Positions 26,206-34,402 of a stretch of DNA of 62,438 bases are shown here, piece by piece. Source of the DNA: Candidatus Acidiflorens stordalenmirensis (GTDB lineage: Bacteria > Acidobacteriota > Terriglobia > Terriglobales > Acidobacteriaceae); NCBI GenBank assembly GCA_003139995.1, contig PLIC01000228.1, positions 7,335 to 69,772 on the forward strand, written 5' to 3'. Numbering within the stretch: position 1 is the stretch's first letter; every line of letters begins with the position of its first letter. Position numbers and translations under genes: made by a program. The notes under the pieces were generated by a model that saw nothing but the letters and a program-made list of their open reading frames with translations, ran no database searches and was not told where the DNA came from.

Positions 26206-26806
26206 AACGATCAGCCGTAGCCTTATCGCAAAACTGTCCCTGGGCGCGTTGTTTGCCGCCCTCTGCGTTCTTCCCGCTTGCAGCATCAATGCGAACAACA
26301 AGGGCAAGGATGGCGAGAAGCAAGTTGACATCAAGTCTCCCATGGGTGATCTGCACGTCAGCGAGCAAGCCGATATGCGCGACGCCGGCCTGACGCTCTA
26401 TCCCGGCGCCAAGCCTGCTCCGAAAGACGACAGCGACGACAAAAAGAGCGCCAATGTAAACCTGTCGGTGGCGGGGTTCTCGTTGAAAGTGGTGGCCGCG
26501 GAGTTCGTCTCCGACGACGCTCCCGACAAAATCGTCGCCTACTACGACAAAGAGCTGCAGAAATATGGCAAGCCCATCCAGTGCCACGGCGGCTGGAGCG
26601 GCGGCGGCCACGTAAATTCCTCATCTGGCGATAAGGGAATCTCCAAGCCTGTCTCATGTGACCATGACGGCGGCGGAGACTCTTTGGAGTTGAAGGTTGG
26701 AACCGAAGGGAACCAGCATGTCGTTTCCGTGAAGCCCAGGGGCCACGGGGCCCGCTTCGCCCTGGTTTATGTGCGCATGCACACGGGCTCGGACGACACC
26801 ATCTGA
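26192..26806 (+). CDS. Putative lipoprotein (204 aa)
   Basis: ATG 26192 is preceded by an aggagg Shine-Dalgarno located inside the end of the GH3 gene. The protein has an N-terminal hydrophobic helix ending in a lipobox (VLPACS, Cys30), a short charged linker with NNKGKDGEKQVDIKSPMGDL, and a soluble domain. The pattern GLTLYPGAKPAPKDD, then FVSDDAPDKIVAYYDKEL is typical of small bacterial lipoproteins with a cystatin-like or DUF-type fold in which a pseudo-pilus of charged residues precedes YYDKEL. The C-terminal third is glycine- and histidine-rich. The function is unknown. Co-translation with the GH3 glycosidase suggests a shared envelope role. Confidence 0.82.
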   Translation: MFSRETISRSLIAKLSLGALFAALCVLPACSINANNKGKDGEKQVDIKSPMGDLHVSEQADMRDAGLTLYPGAKPAPKDDSDDKKSANVNLSVAGFSLKVVAAEFVSDDAPDKIVAYYDKELQKYGKPIQCHGGWSGGGHVNSSSGDKGISKPVSCDHDGGGDSLELKVGTEGNQHVVSVKPRGHGARFALVYVRMHTGSDDTI

Positions 26807-26829
26807 TCGAAGATATCGGGTGATCTGGT

Positions 26830-26897
26830 CATCGGGTGATCGGAAGTGCTGCCAGGGCGAAGATGGCCCGACGGCCCGATGATCCGATCACCCGATG
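26830..26897. repeat. Perfect 14-bp inverted repeat (catcgggtgatcgg)
   Basis: 26830-26843 and 26884-26897 are exact inverted copies. Further tcgggtgatc and gcccgatgatc words surround them. An apparent ATG at 26895 is formed by the last three bases of the right arm. Confidence 0.85.
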
Positions 26898-26936
26898 CCT
26901 TGCTCTCCGGGTTCGTTGTGCGCTAGCTTCAAAGAC

Positions 26937-27596
26937 GTGGATCACCCTTGCCAACAATGTGGAACCACGGTCGAGGACGGTCGGCCGTTTTGTCCGCAAT
27001 GCCGCGCTCCTCAAATCCACGTGCAAATTGCGACCTCGGATGCTGAGGTTGCCGCGGGCTTGAATCCAGCGCCGGACGAGCGTTCTCCGGAGATTCCTCA
27101 AACCGGGCATTTCGATCGCCCCAGCATGATGGCGGGAAGGATAACGGCCGGAAGCACGATGGACCGGAGAATTGCCGTTCGGGCCGCGCTCAAGGCCGGC
27201 GTGCTCGGCGTTTTCATCGCGATGATCCCCTTTCTCGGCATCGTGCTGACCGGGGCATTGGCGGTCTTTTTCTACCGCCGCGAAAGTGGATTCGCGCTTC
27301 CTACTGCGCTCGGGTCGCGTCTTGGAGGAGCGGCGGGAGTCGTCGTCTTCGCCATTAACGCTCTGTTCACCATTCTAATTATTGTTTCCCATGCCCAGCA
27401 GAAATGCATCGATGCCATAGTGACCATAACTCAGAGGTTCGGAGTCAACACGGCCGACCCTAACTTTCAAGCTGGTATCCACAACCTGTTCACCCCGTCG
27501 GGGCTGGCGATCTCCTTTTTTGTTGCCCTGGCGTTCTCCTCCGTGGGCGGTGCGCTGGCCTCGCTGTTGATGCGGCCCCGCAACACCCGCGTGTGA
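26937..27596 (+). CDS. Zinc-ribbon membrane protein
   Basis: This is a 219-residue protein. The N-terminus is a zinc ribbon (CQQCGTTVEDGRPFCPQCRAP), then a disordered acidic/proline linker, then three or four membrane helices (about residues 90-215: GVLGVFIAMIPFLGIVLTG, GAAGVVVFAINALFTILII, GLAISFFVALAFSSVGGAL). It resembles widespread zinc-ribbon and DUF4190-like membrane proteins of unknown role. GTG 26937 is preferred because the alternative ATG 26895 is made by an inverted-repeat arm; neither has a Shine-Dalgarno. It sits just upstream of the pyr genes, but a separate promoter lies between. Confidence 0.75.
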   Translation: MDHPCQQCGTTVEDGRPFCPQCRAPQIHVQIATSDAEVAAGLNPAPDERSPEIPQTGHFDRPSMMAGRITAGSTMDRRIAVRAALKAGVLGVFIAMIPFLGIVLTGALAVFFYRRESGFALPTALGSRLGGAAGVVVFAINALFTILIIVSHAQQKCIDAIVTITQRFGVNTADPNFQAGIHNLFTPSGLAISFFVALAFSSVGGALASLLMRPRNTRV

Positions 27597-27631
27597 TTCA
27601 ACCACAATCGGCGCGGGTCTCAGGCACGGCC

Positions 27632-27660
27632 TTGCTCTCATCTTTCCGCACAGGTATGAT
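27632..27660 (+). promoter_or_regulatory. pyrR promoter, probably giving a leaderless message
   Basis: TTGCTC (27632-27637), a 17-base spacer and TATGAT (27655-27660). The expected transcription start would be within a few bases of ATG 27670, so there is no room for a PyrR-binding leader. Confidence 0.6.
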
Positions 27661-27669
27661 GCAGCGTTT

Positions 27670-28257
27670 ATGAATTCACGCGCGCCAGGGCTTCCCGTAG
27701 AGATCCATCAGAAAGCGCAGTTGATGTCGGCGTCCGAGGTGGAGCGCACCTTGATCCGGCTGGCGCATGAGATTCTCGAAAAAAACAATGGCGTCGAAGA
27801 TCTGGCGTTGGTCGGCATACGGCGCCGCGGAGTTCCGCTGGCGGCGCGGCTGGCGAAAATTATTCAGCGCATCGAAAAGAAACCGGTGCCGCTCGGCACG
27901 CTCGACATTACCCTCTATCGCGACGATCTTTCCACCCTCGACTCCAAGCCCGTGGTGCAGAAAACCGAGATGGAAATTCCCATCACCGGTAAGTCGGTGG
28001 TGCTGGTTGACGACGTGCTCTATACCGGCCGCACCACCCGTGCCGCCATGGACGCGCTTTTCCGCGTGGGCCGTCCCAGGCGCTTGCAGTTGTGCGTATT
28101 GATCGATCGCGGCCATCGCGAGTTGCCGATTGAGGCCGCTTTCATTGGACGAACGGTGCAGACCACGGAAAATCAGACGATTGAGGTCAAACTTCGCGAG
28201 GTCGATGACGCGGAGAAAGTCCTGCTGATGGAAAAGCAGCAGGCAACTATCGCTTAA
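27670..28257 (+). CDS. pyrR: PyrR bifunctional pyrimidine regulator / uracil phosphoribosyltransferase
   Basis: PyrR belongs to the type I phosphoribosyltransferase fold. In Firmicutes it binds pyr mRNA leaders to cause attenuation and has weak uracil phosphoribosyltransferase activity. This 195-residue protein has LVGIRRRGVPLAARLAK, GTLDITLYRDDLS, and the PRPP loop VVLVDDVLYTGRTTRAAMDAL (about residues 112-132). It heads a pyrR-pyrB-pyrC operon with 21 bases to pyrB. No attenuator is visible upstream because the promoter abuts the start codon, so its regulatory target is unclear. Confidence 0.95.
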   Translation: MNSRAPGLPVEIHQKAQLMSASEVERTLIRLAHEILEKNNGVEDLALVGIRRRGVPLAARLAKIIQRIEKKPVPLGTLDITLYRDDLSTLDSKPVVQKTEMEIPITGKSVVLVDDVLYTGRTTRAAMDALFRVGRPRRLQLCVLIDRGHRELPIEAAFIGRTVQTTENQTIEVKLREVDDAEKVLLMEKQQATIA

Positions 28258-28278
28258 ACAACTATCGTTCAGACAATT

Positions 28279-29190
28279 ATGAATCCAGCGCGCGGTTCCC
28301 TGCTCGGCATCGAGCACCTGGAAGCAGCCGAGATCCTGAAACTTTTGAAGTTTGCCCGGCGCATGAATCCGGACAAGCCGCGGCCCCTGCTCAAGGGCAA
28401 GCGCGTGCTTCTTCTTTTCTACGAGCCTTCCACCCGCACGCGAAGCTCGTTTGAAATCGCGGCCAAATCGCTGGGCGCTCACACGATCCTCATCCAGTCC
28501 GCCGGTTCCAGTATCGAGAAAGGCGAATCGCTGCTCGACACGGGATACACGGTGCGCGCCGTCGGCGCCGACATCATCGTCATTCGCCACCCCAACGCTG
28601 GCGCGCCCTACCTGATGGCGCGGCACATCGACGTGCCCGTCATCAACGCCGGAGATGGGCTGCACGAACATCCCTCGCAGGCGCTGCTCGACGCTTACAC
28701 CATTCTGCGCAACAAGAAAACTTTCAAAGGTCTGCAGGTCGCGATTGTCGGCGACATCTTTCACAGTCGCGTGGCGCGGTCGGCGTGCCACCTGTTAAGC
28801 AAATTCGGCGTGAAGATTATTCTTTGCGGCCCGCCGGAACTGGCGCCAGACATCGCCACGACCCTCGCGCCCGGCGTGCGCGTGACCCGCCACATTGAAG
28901 ACGCCTTGCGCGGCACCGATGTTGTCATGCTGCTGCGCGTGCAGAAAGAGCGCCTTGCCGGGCTGACAATCGACCTTCCGGAATACATCGCGCGCTATCA
29001 GATGAACCCAGCCCGGTTGAAAATGGCGAAGAAGGATGCCATCGTGATGCATCCCGGCCCGATCATTCGAGGTCTGGAACTGACCAGCGAAGTCGCCGAC
29101 GGCGCTCAGTCGCGCATCCTCGAGGAAGTGCGCAACGGCGTGCCCACGCGCATGGCGATTCTGGCGCGGGCGATGGGAAGGATGCGATGA
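28279..29190 (+). CDS. pyrB: Aspartate carbamoyltransferase catalytic subunit
   Basis: PyrB condenses carbamoyl phosphate with aspartate in the first committed step of pyrimidine synthesis. The 303-residue protein has the carbamoyl-phosphate motif FYEPSTRTRSSFE (about residues 49-61), GDGLHEHPSQALLD, VGDIFHSRVARS and VMHPGPIIRG, which is the ATCase rather than the ornithine transcarbamylase pattern. The stop codon overlaps the pyrC start (ATGA, 29187-29190), indicating translational coupling. No pyrI is nearby, as is usual for the non-enteric class that pairs with dihydroorotase. Confidence 0.97.
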   Translation: MNPARGSLLGIEHLEAAEILKLLKFARRMNPDKPRPLLKGKRVLLLFYEPSTRTRSSFEIAAKSLGAHTILIQSAGSSIEKGESLLDTGYTVRAVGADIIVIRHPNAGAPYLMARHIDVPVINAGDGLHEHPSQALLDAYTILRNKKTFKGLQVAIVGDIFHSRVARSACHLLSKFGVKIILCGPPELAPDIATTLAPGVRVTRHIEDALRGTDVVMLLRVQKERLAGLTIDLPEYIARYQMNPARLKMAKKDAIVMHPGPIIRGLELTSEVADGAQSRILEEVRNGVPTRMAILARAMGRMR

Positions 29191-30518
29191 CAAGCGCGGA
29201 AAAGAATCGAAGCAATCTGCCGGCCACCACTCTGCTGATCAAAGGTGGCCACCTCATCGACCCGGCAGCCCGCATCGACGCTCCCATGGACGTGCTGCTG
29301 AAAGATGGCCGCGTTGCCGAAGTTACCGCTCCCAACAAGATCAAGAGCGGCGCGAACGAGAAAGCCGAGAAATTCGATGCCCGCGGACTCATCGTCGCGC
29401 CCGGTTTCATCGATCTGCACACGCACTTGCGCGAGCCCGGACAGGCTTATAAAGAGACGATTGCCACTGGCACGGTCGCCGCTGCTGCCGGGGGTTTTAC
29501 TTCTGTCTGCACCATGCCCAACACGGCTCCGGTTGTCGATTCGGTCGAGTGGCTCGAGTGGCTTCGTCAGCCCGAACGCGGCGCGGTCGTCAATGTGTTT
29601 GCCATTGCCGCCGCGACCCGATCGAGCAAGGGCGCCACGCTCACCGACTTCCGTGCGCTGCACAGCGCCGGGGCCATCGCGGTCAGCGACGATGGCAAGC
29701 CCATCCTCGACGATGCCATTATGCGCGAGGCCCTGGTCCTGGGCGGAGAGCTGAATATCCCGGTCGTGCAACATGCCGAAGACACTCGTATGACCGAGAA
29801 TTGCTCCATGCACGCGGGCGCGCGTTCGTTCCGTCTCGGGTTGCGCGGCATGACCGCAGCCGCCGAAGCCTCGATCGTCGAGCGCGACGTGCAGCTTGCG
29901 ATGCACATTCCCAACGCCCGCCTCCATGTCGCGCATCTTTCCACGGCGGACGCGCTGAAGAGTGTGCGCCGGGGCAAGCGCGCGAAAGCGCGCGTTACTT
30001 TTGAAGTGACGCCTCATCATTTCACGCTGACCGACGAGGACATGCGCGACTACGACAGCAATTACAAGATGAATCCGCCGCTGCGCTCGGCCTCCGATCT
30101 CGAAGCCATCCTGGCCGCGCTCGCCGACGGTACAGTGGACGCCATCGCCACCGATCACGCTCCCCACGCCGCCCACGAAAAAGAGATGGAATTCGAGTGC
30201 GCCGCGTTCGGCATCACCGGACTGGAAACTGCGCTCGCGCTCGCGGTCACCAGACTGCATCGCGAGAAGCGGATTCCACTTTCGCGCATCGTGGAGCTCT
30301 TCACCGCCGGCCCGGCGCACTGCTTCGATCTGCGCGGACGTGGTTCGCTGATTCGCGGTTCCATCGCCGACGTTACGGTTTTCGATCCGAAAAAAAAGTG
30401 GACCTTTGACGCCGCCAAGTCACGCTCGAAGTCGAGGAACACGCCTTTCGATGGATGGCAACTTACGGGAAAAGTAGTCGCGACAATTGTCGGAGGGAAG
30501 ATTGTCTACTCCGCTTGA
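29187..30518 (+). CDS. pyrC: Dihydroorotase
   Basis: This zinc amidohydrolase forms dihydroorotate from carbamoyl aspartate (443 residues). Metal and substrate residues are visible in GFIDLHTHLREPGQAYKETI, HAEDTRMTENC, HVAHLSTADAL and TDHAPHAAHEKEME. This is the long class I form that in other bacteria associates with ATCase, consistent with the overlap with pyrB. The C-terminus (PFDGWQLTGKVVATIVGGK) is complete. A family A repeat begins three bases after the stop. Confidence 0.97.
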   Translation: MTSAEKNRSNLPATTLLIKGGHLIDPAARIDAPMDVLLKDGRVAEVTAPNKIKSGANEKAEKFDARGLIVAPGFIDLHTHLREPGQAYKETIATGTVAAAAGGFTSVCTMPNTAPVVDSVEWLEWLRQPERGAVVNVFAIAAATRSSKGATLTDFRALHSAGAIAVSDDGKPILDDAIMREALVLGGELNIPVVQHAEDTRMTENCSMHAGARSFRLGLRGMTAAAEASIVERDVQLAMHIPNARLHVAHLSTADALKSVRRGKRAKARVTFEVTPHHFTLTDEDMRDYDSNYKMNPPLRSASDLEAILAALADGTVDAIATDHAPHAAHEKEMEFECAAFGITGLETALALAVTRLHREKRIPLSRIVELFTAGPAHCFDLRGRGSLIRGSIADVTVFDPKKKWTFDAAKSRSKSRNTPFDGWQLTGKVVATIVGGKIVYSA

Positions 30519-30521
30519 ATC

Positions 30522-30563
30522 TGTGTGGGGACGGGCGACCTCGCCCGTCCATTCGAGCGCAGA
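30522..30563. repeat. Family A repeat after pyrC
   Basis: The copy tgtgtggggacgggcgacctcgcccgtcc plus attcgagcgcag is nearly identical to the copy embedded in dus. Confidence 0.9.
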
Positions 30564-30607
30564 TCGAATGCCGCGCCGTCGGCTAGCGCACCCACAACTC
30601 CTCCGGT

Positions 30608-30613
30608 GCTACA
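30608..30613 (+). promoter_or_regulatory. Candidate -10 element of the cupin gene (leaderless)
   Basis: TACAAT lies ten bases before ATG 30624, with no Shine-Dalgarno. Confidence 0.5.
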
Positions 30614-30623
30614 ATCCACGGCC

Positions 30624-31313
30624 ATGGAGCGCGTGCTGTTCCTCTCCCTGCTGATTCCATTCATGGCCGCGCACACAGTGACTGAAGTGGAGATCGCCTC
30701 TGAACCCTCACACCACCTTGCCCTGGAGAACGAATACATTCGCGTCTTTAAGGTCGAGGTTGCGCCCCATGCTTCGACGCTTATGCATCGCCATCGCCAC
30801 GACTATATCTTCGTCACACTTGGCGATGCTCATGTCTCTAACGAAGTTGGGGGCGAGCCGGCCGTGGACCAAAAGCTCACCGACGGCGATACCCGCTTCG
30901 TGGCGGGAAACTTCGCCCACGTCGCCAAGAATCTCGCGGACCAGCCCTTTCGCAACGTGACGATTGAGTTGATGAAGGATGAAGAATTGCGGCAGATGCC
31001 GTCCCACTGGCCGGAGGAAAACGGCGAAAAGACTTTCCCGGGCGGCCGCAGCAAAATTCTTTTCGTGAAAGATGGAGTGCGCGTGTCCGAAGTCAACCTC
31101 GAACCGGGCGCGGTCGTGCCCAGCCACCATCATGACGGTCCTCATCTGCTGGTCGCGGTCACCGATCTTGATATACGCAGCGATGTCGGCGGAATGGGCC
31201 CGCTGCCCGGAAAATTCAACTCCGGCGATGTCAAATGGCTGCCGGGAGGCTACACCCACACCTTGACGAATATGGGAAAGAGCCCGGCGAGGTTCGTGAC
31301 ACTGGAATTTTGA
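30624..31313 (+). CDS. Double-cupin protein, probably exported
   Basis: This 229-residue protein starts MERVLFLSLLIPFMAAHTV, a likely signal peptide. Two beta-barrel cupin repeats follow, with metal-ligand clusters HRHRHDYIF (about residue 55) and PSHHHDGPHLL (about residue 170), plus TNMGKSPARFVTLEF at the end. Longer in-frame starts upstream would translate the family A repeat (VGTGDLARP), so they are rejected. Cupins of this kind bind metal and may act on small phenolics or sugars; the substrate is not evident. It lies between the pyr operon and the sugar locus on the same strand. Confidence 0.82.
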   Translation: MERVLFLSLLIPFMAAHTVTEVEIASEPSHHLALENEYIRVFKVEVAPHASTLMHRHRHDYIFVTLGDAHVSNEVGGEPAVDQKLTDGDTRFVAGNFAHVAKNLADQPFRNVTIELMKDEELRQMPSHWPEENGEKTFPGGRSKILFVKDGVRVSEVNLEPGAVVPSHHHDGPHLLVAVTDLDIRSDVGGMGPLPGKFNSGDVKWLPGGYTHTLTNMGKSPARFVTLEF

Positions 31314-31317
31314 GCGC

Positions 31318-31400
31318 TCGTGTGGGGACGGGCACCCTCGCCCGTCCAGACGCGCGTAGGGGCAGGTGCCCTCACCTGCCCAGCCGAGCGCAGCCCGGCA
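31318..31400. repeat. Family A repeat, two joined variants
   Basis: gtgtggggacgggcaccctcgcccgtccag is followed by cgtaggggcaggtgccctcacctgcc and cgagcgcagcccggcag. The second variant (aggtgccctcacct) is the one also embedded in nadD. Confidence 0.9.
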
Positions 31401-31465
31401 GTCTGCTGGTGGTTGCATAACTCTGGATTCGCTATAAATCGAGTCACGGGCAATTCGTCTCCGCT

Positions 31466-31645
31466 CTACGCGCTCTTAATCAACGGGTTGCCCGGAGAAA
31501 CCAACCCGACACGATGCAGCTTAGCCGTGAGGCGGTCTTTGTCAGTGGAAGCGGAAGCAGCGGCGAGGCGCTTGCGCAGCTTTGCGATTTTTTCAGCGCG
31601 GGTGCGGCGCCGGCGAATTTCCGGACGACGGCTGGGTGCGGACAT
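31466..31645 (-). CDS. Small basic protein (59 aa), DUF6800-like
   Basis: This minus-strand frame runs from ATG 31645 to TAG 31466. The protein (MSAPSRRPEIRRRRTRAEKI, then AKLRKRLAAASASTDKDRLT, ending PLIKSA) is very rich in Arg and Lys in its first half and helical, with a C-terminal KLHRVGLVSPG. An ideal Shine-Dalgarno (aaggaga, 5-base spacer) precedes the ATG, which is the main reason to accept it. The pattern of an arginine-rich start followed by a helical repeat resembles the DUF6800 family of tiny proteins found in several phyla. The function is unknown; RNA or ribosome binding is a guess from composition. Confidence 0.7.
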   Translation of the reverse strand: MSAPSRRPEIRRRRTRAEKIAKLRKRLAAASASTDKDRLTAKLHRVGLVSPGNPLIKSA

Positions 31646-31813
31646 AAAGTTCTCCTTGGCGTTCCGTGACGGCGTTCAGTAACCTGGTGTTCAGCGATGC
31701 GGTCGGTGAAATCGCGAGTCGGATATACGGTCGGCGCCGCAGACTCGTGCCGAACCTCAATTATAGGGTTGATCGGTACTGCTGGCAAAGAGAAGCGGCT
31801 GCCAATCGCCAGG

Positions 31814-32131
31814 CAGCAAGGTCAGCTTCCGGCGGAGCACTCCTTTGTGCAGGTGCAAGCCGATAACGTGGTGGCCACCACGATCAAGAGAGCGGAGCAC
31901 GATGGAGCGGTGATTCTGCGCTTTTACAACTGGACAGGGAAAGAAGGCGATGTAAGTATTTAACTTCCCTCCGGAGTACAATCGGCGTCGGAAGCCGATT
32001 TGGTGGAGAGGCCGATTGGGGAGCTGGCATTGCACAACGGAGCAGTCAGCGTTCACATTAGGCCGTACGAGATCAAAACCGTGAAGGCGCAGTTTGCGAA
32101 GATCGCGCCAGCAGCGGCAAAAGCGGAATAA
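31814..32131 (+). pseudogene. GH38 alpha-mannosidase C-terminal relic
   Basis: One frame, broken only by a TAA at 31961-31963, reads QQGQLPAEHSFVQV, then ADNVVATTIKRAEHDGAVIL, RFYNWTGKEGDVSI-stop-LPSGVQ, SEADLVERPIGELALHNGAV and IRPYEIKTVKAQFAKI, ending at TAA 32131. This is the C-terminal beta-sandwich of family 38 alpha-mannosidases (the DNVVLTALKKAEDDDALILR pattern). Only about 106 codons remain of a protein normally near 1000 residues. No further pieces were recognised upstream, where a repeat and the 59-residue gene lie. The natural C-terminal end is retained 90 bases before the RhaT-like gene, suggesting that the mannosidase was once the upstream gene of the sugar operon. Confidence 0.8.
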
Positions 32132-32220
32132 AGCGGCATCTTACTAAGTCCATGCATTGCCTTCCGGCGCTCGGCTTCGGGAGTGTCGGGAGTGAAAACC
32201 GTCTTAAAAGGAGCGTTGTA

Positions 32221-33252
32221 ATGGATCAGAACGGGTTGGGGCTTCTTCTGCTGTTTGTGGCGGGAGCGATGAATGGCAGTTTCACTCTTCCGATGAAGTT
32301 CACGCGCAAGTGGGCGTGGGAGAACACCTGGTTAATGTGGACGATTTTTGCGCTGGGGATTTTTCCGGTCGCGCTGGCTTCTGTAACCGTGCCCGCGCTG
32401 GGGCAGGTGTATGCCAGGACCGGAGCGGGTCCGGCATTGCTGGCGGCTTCATTCGGGGCCGGCTGGGGTATCTCGCAGGTGTTCCTGGGGCTGGCGGTGG
32501 AAGGCATTGGCATGGCGTTGTCGTTCTCGGTCATTCTCGGCCTGTCGGCGGCGGTGGGCAGCCTGGTTCCGCTCATTCGATTGCATCCCGATGACATTCT
32601 GCAAAAGGGTGGGCTCACGGTTCTTTGCGGGGTGGCGCTGGTTCTGATCGGAGTTGGGATTGCGGCGCTGGCGGGGCGGCGGCGAGAAATTGTTTTGGCC
32701 GGGGCTAGCGGTCCGGCGCAGTCGGAACATAAGGTGTCGGTCGCCAAGGGCCTGCTGTTTGCCACCATCAGTGGACTGGGCTCGGCTTTGGTGAATTTCG
32801 GTTTTGTGTTTGGAGAACCTCTGAAGCACGCCGCGCAGCAGGCCGGAGCCGCGCAAATCTGGGCTGCCAACGCGGTCTGGCTTCCGCTCATGGTGGCGGG
32901 CGGGATTCCCAACATTATTTATTGCGTCTATCTGATGCGCAAGAACCACACGGGATCGCGCTTCGGCACTGCGGGGACGAGCTTCTATTACGGGCTGGCG
33001 GCCATCATGGCCTTTTTCTGGTTTGGGAGCACGGTGATGTATGGCGTCGGAGCCACCAAGTTGGGCGCGTTGGGTCCGGTGCTGGGCTGGCCTCTGTTCA
33101 TGTCGCTGATCGTGATCACGGCGACGCTGTGGGGCGTGGGCACCGGGGAGTGGAAAGGCGCCGGCCGGCAACCACTCCGGTTGCTGGCTTCAGGTGTAGC
33201 GGTGTTGGTGGTTGCTATTTTTGTGCTGGGAATTTCCAGCCGCATGTTCTGA
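32221..33252 (+). CDS. RhaT-like sugar permease (DMT superfamily)
   Basis: This is a 343-residue polytopic protein with ten predicted membrane helices. The N-terminus (GLLLLFVAGAMNGSFTLPMK, then FTRKWAWENTWLMWTIFAL) matches the L-rhamnose/H+ symporter RhaT layout (KWSWETMW). Repeats of glycine-rich helices (LLAASFGAGWGISQVFLGLA, GMALSFSVILGLSAAVGSLV, LIGVGIAALAG) and the C-terminal GWPLFMSLIVITATLWGVGT complete the family. ATG 32221 has an aaggag Shine-Dalgarno at seven bases. It is followed by a ROK kinase on the same strand and probably imports a monosaccharide released outside; the exact sugar cannot be fixed. Confidence 0.87.
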   Translation: MDQNGLGLLLLFVAGAMNGSFTLPMKFTRKWAWENTWLMWTIFALGIFPVALASVTVPALGQVYARTGAGPALLAASFGAGWGISQVFLGLAVEGIGMALSFSVILGLSAAVGSLVPLIRLHPDDILQKGGLTVLCGVALVLIGVGIAALAGRRREIVLAGASGPAQSEHKVSVAKGLLFATISGLGSALVNFGFVFGEPLKHAAQQAGAAQIWAANAVWLPLMVAGGIPNIIYCVYLMRKNHTGSRFGTAGTSFYYGLAAIMAFFWFGSTVMYGVGATKLGALGPVLGWPLFMSLIVITATLWGVGTGEWKGAGRQPLRLLASGVAVLVVAIFVLGISSRMF

Positions 33253-33300
33253 TCGTGCTGGTTGCTTGTTTTCTATTCATAGAAAGGTGATGGCGCAATC

Positions 33301-34278
33301 TTGACAGAGAATGGATTCGTGATCGGTGTGGACGTGGGCGGCACGAAAGTTGCTGCCGGCCTGGTGGATGGCGGCGGCGAAATCAAAAGCCAGACGCGAA
33401 CTGCGATGGCCGCCAGTGGTACGGCAGCGGCCGGGCTCAAAGCGGTGACCTCCGCCATTGATTCTCTTTTCGCCGCCGACCCAAAAATACGTAATGCGAT
33501 CCGCGGCATCGGCATTTGTTCGCCCGGCCCCTTGGATCCCAAGACCGGCGTCGTGGTCAACCCTCCCAACCTGCCTTGTTGGCGGAACTTCCCTCTGGCG
33601 GCCGAAGTCGAAGCTATCTATCGCGTGCCGGTGAAAGTAGATAACGATGCCAATGCAGCGGCGCTGGCGGAGGTGCGATGGGGCGCTGGACGGGGCTATC
33701 GCTATGTTTTTTACGCGACCATCGGAACCGGCATCGGAACCGGCATCGTGTTTGACGGCAAGATCTACCACGGCCGCACCGGCGCGGCCGGCGAAGGCGG
33801 GCACGTCAGCATCGATTATCGCGGACCGCGCTGCGGATGCGGCAAGTTGGGGTGCATCGAAGCTCTGGCTTCGGGTCCGGCGATTGCCAAACGGGCGCGG
33901 GCCAAGCTAGCGGCGCAGTCGGCTCCGCGCTCCCAGATGCTCGATCTCGCCGGTGGAAACATCGAAGCCGTCACCGGCGAACTGGTCGGCGAGGCTTATG
34001 CTGCCGGCGACCTGCTGGCAAAAGGTGTCCTGCAGGAAACCGTGGAACTGCTCTCGCTGTGGCTGGGCAACATCATCGACTTGCTCGATCCGGATGTGAT
34101 CATCATCGGCGGTGGCGCGGCTGCGCTCCTCACCCCGTTCTTCGGCGACATCAAGAACTTGCTTCCCAAGTTCTGTGTGAACTCACGCTGCCACGAGATT
34201 CCGCTGCTCCAAGCCCACTACGGCGCGGATTCCGGAATCGCGGGCGGAGCCGCTCTCTGCTCCGGCACGCCGGCCTAG
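33301..34278 (+). CDS. ROK family sugar kinase
   Basis: This 325-residue kinase starts at TTG 33301 (MTENGFVIGVDVGGTKVAAG). It has the ATP-binding phosphate-1 motif DVGGTK, the phosphate-2 signature YATIGTGIGTGIV, the ExGH element EGGHVSID, the ROK zinc motif CGCGKLGCIEAL and the adenosine motif IIGGGAAALL. It is close to glucokinases and lacks the N-terminal DNA-binding domain of ROK repressors. The gene follows the RhaT-like permease by 48 bases, so transport and phosphorylation are probably coupled. Substrate candidates are glucose, mannose, allose or N-acetyl sugars. A second ROK kinase is at 38642. Confidence 0.93.
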   Translation: MTENGFVIGVDVGGTKVAAGLVDGGGEIKSQTRTAMAASGTAAAGLKAVTSAIDSLFAADPKIRNAIRGIGICSPGPLDPKTGVVVNPPNLPCWRNFPLAAEVEAIYRVPVKVDNDANAAALAEVRWGAGRGYRYVFYATIGTGIGTGIVFDGKIYHGRTGAAGEGGHVSIDYRGPRCGCGKLGCIEALASGPAIAKRARAKLAAQSAPRSQMLDLAGGNIEAVTGELVGEAYAAGDLLAKGVLQETVELLSLWLGNIIDLLDPDVIIIGGGAAALLTPFFGDIKNLLPKFCVNSRCHEIPLLQAHYGADSGIAGGAALCSGTPA

Positions 34279-34402
34279 CCGCGGCCGGACGTGCCTGCCG
34301 AGCGGAAAGGCATTTGGGAAACCAGCTCTAGATACTCTGCGATTGTGGGCTTGGTGTGGTCATGTTTCACCACTTTTGTTCGGCGCGCCTCGTGCACCGG
34401 AG

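Noticed and set aside
30525..30623. Upstream extension of the cupin frame
   Set aside because: It translates the family A repeat (VGTGDLARP) and lies before the TACAAT element. ATG 30624 begins a signal peptide.
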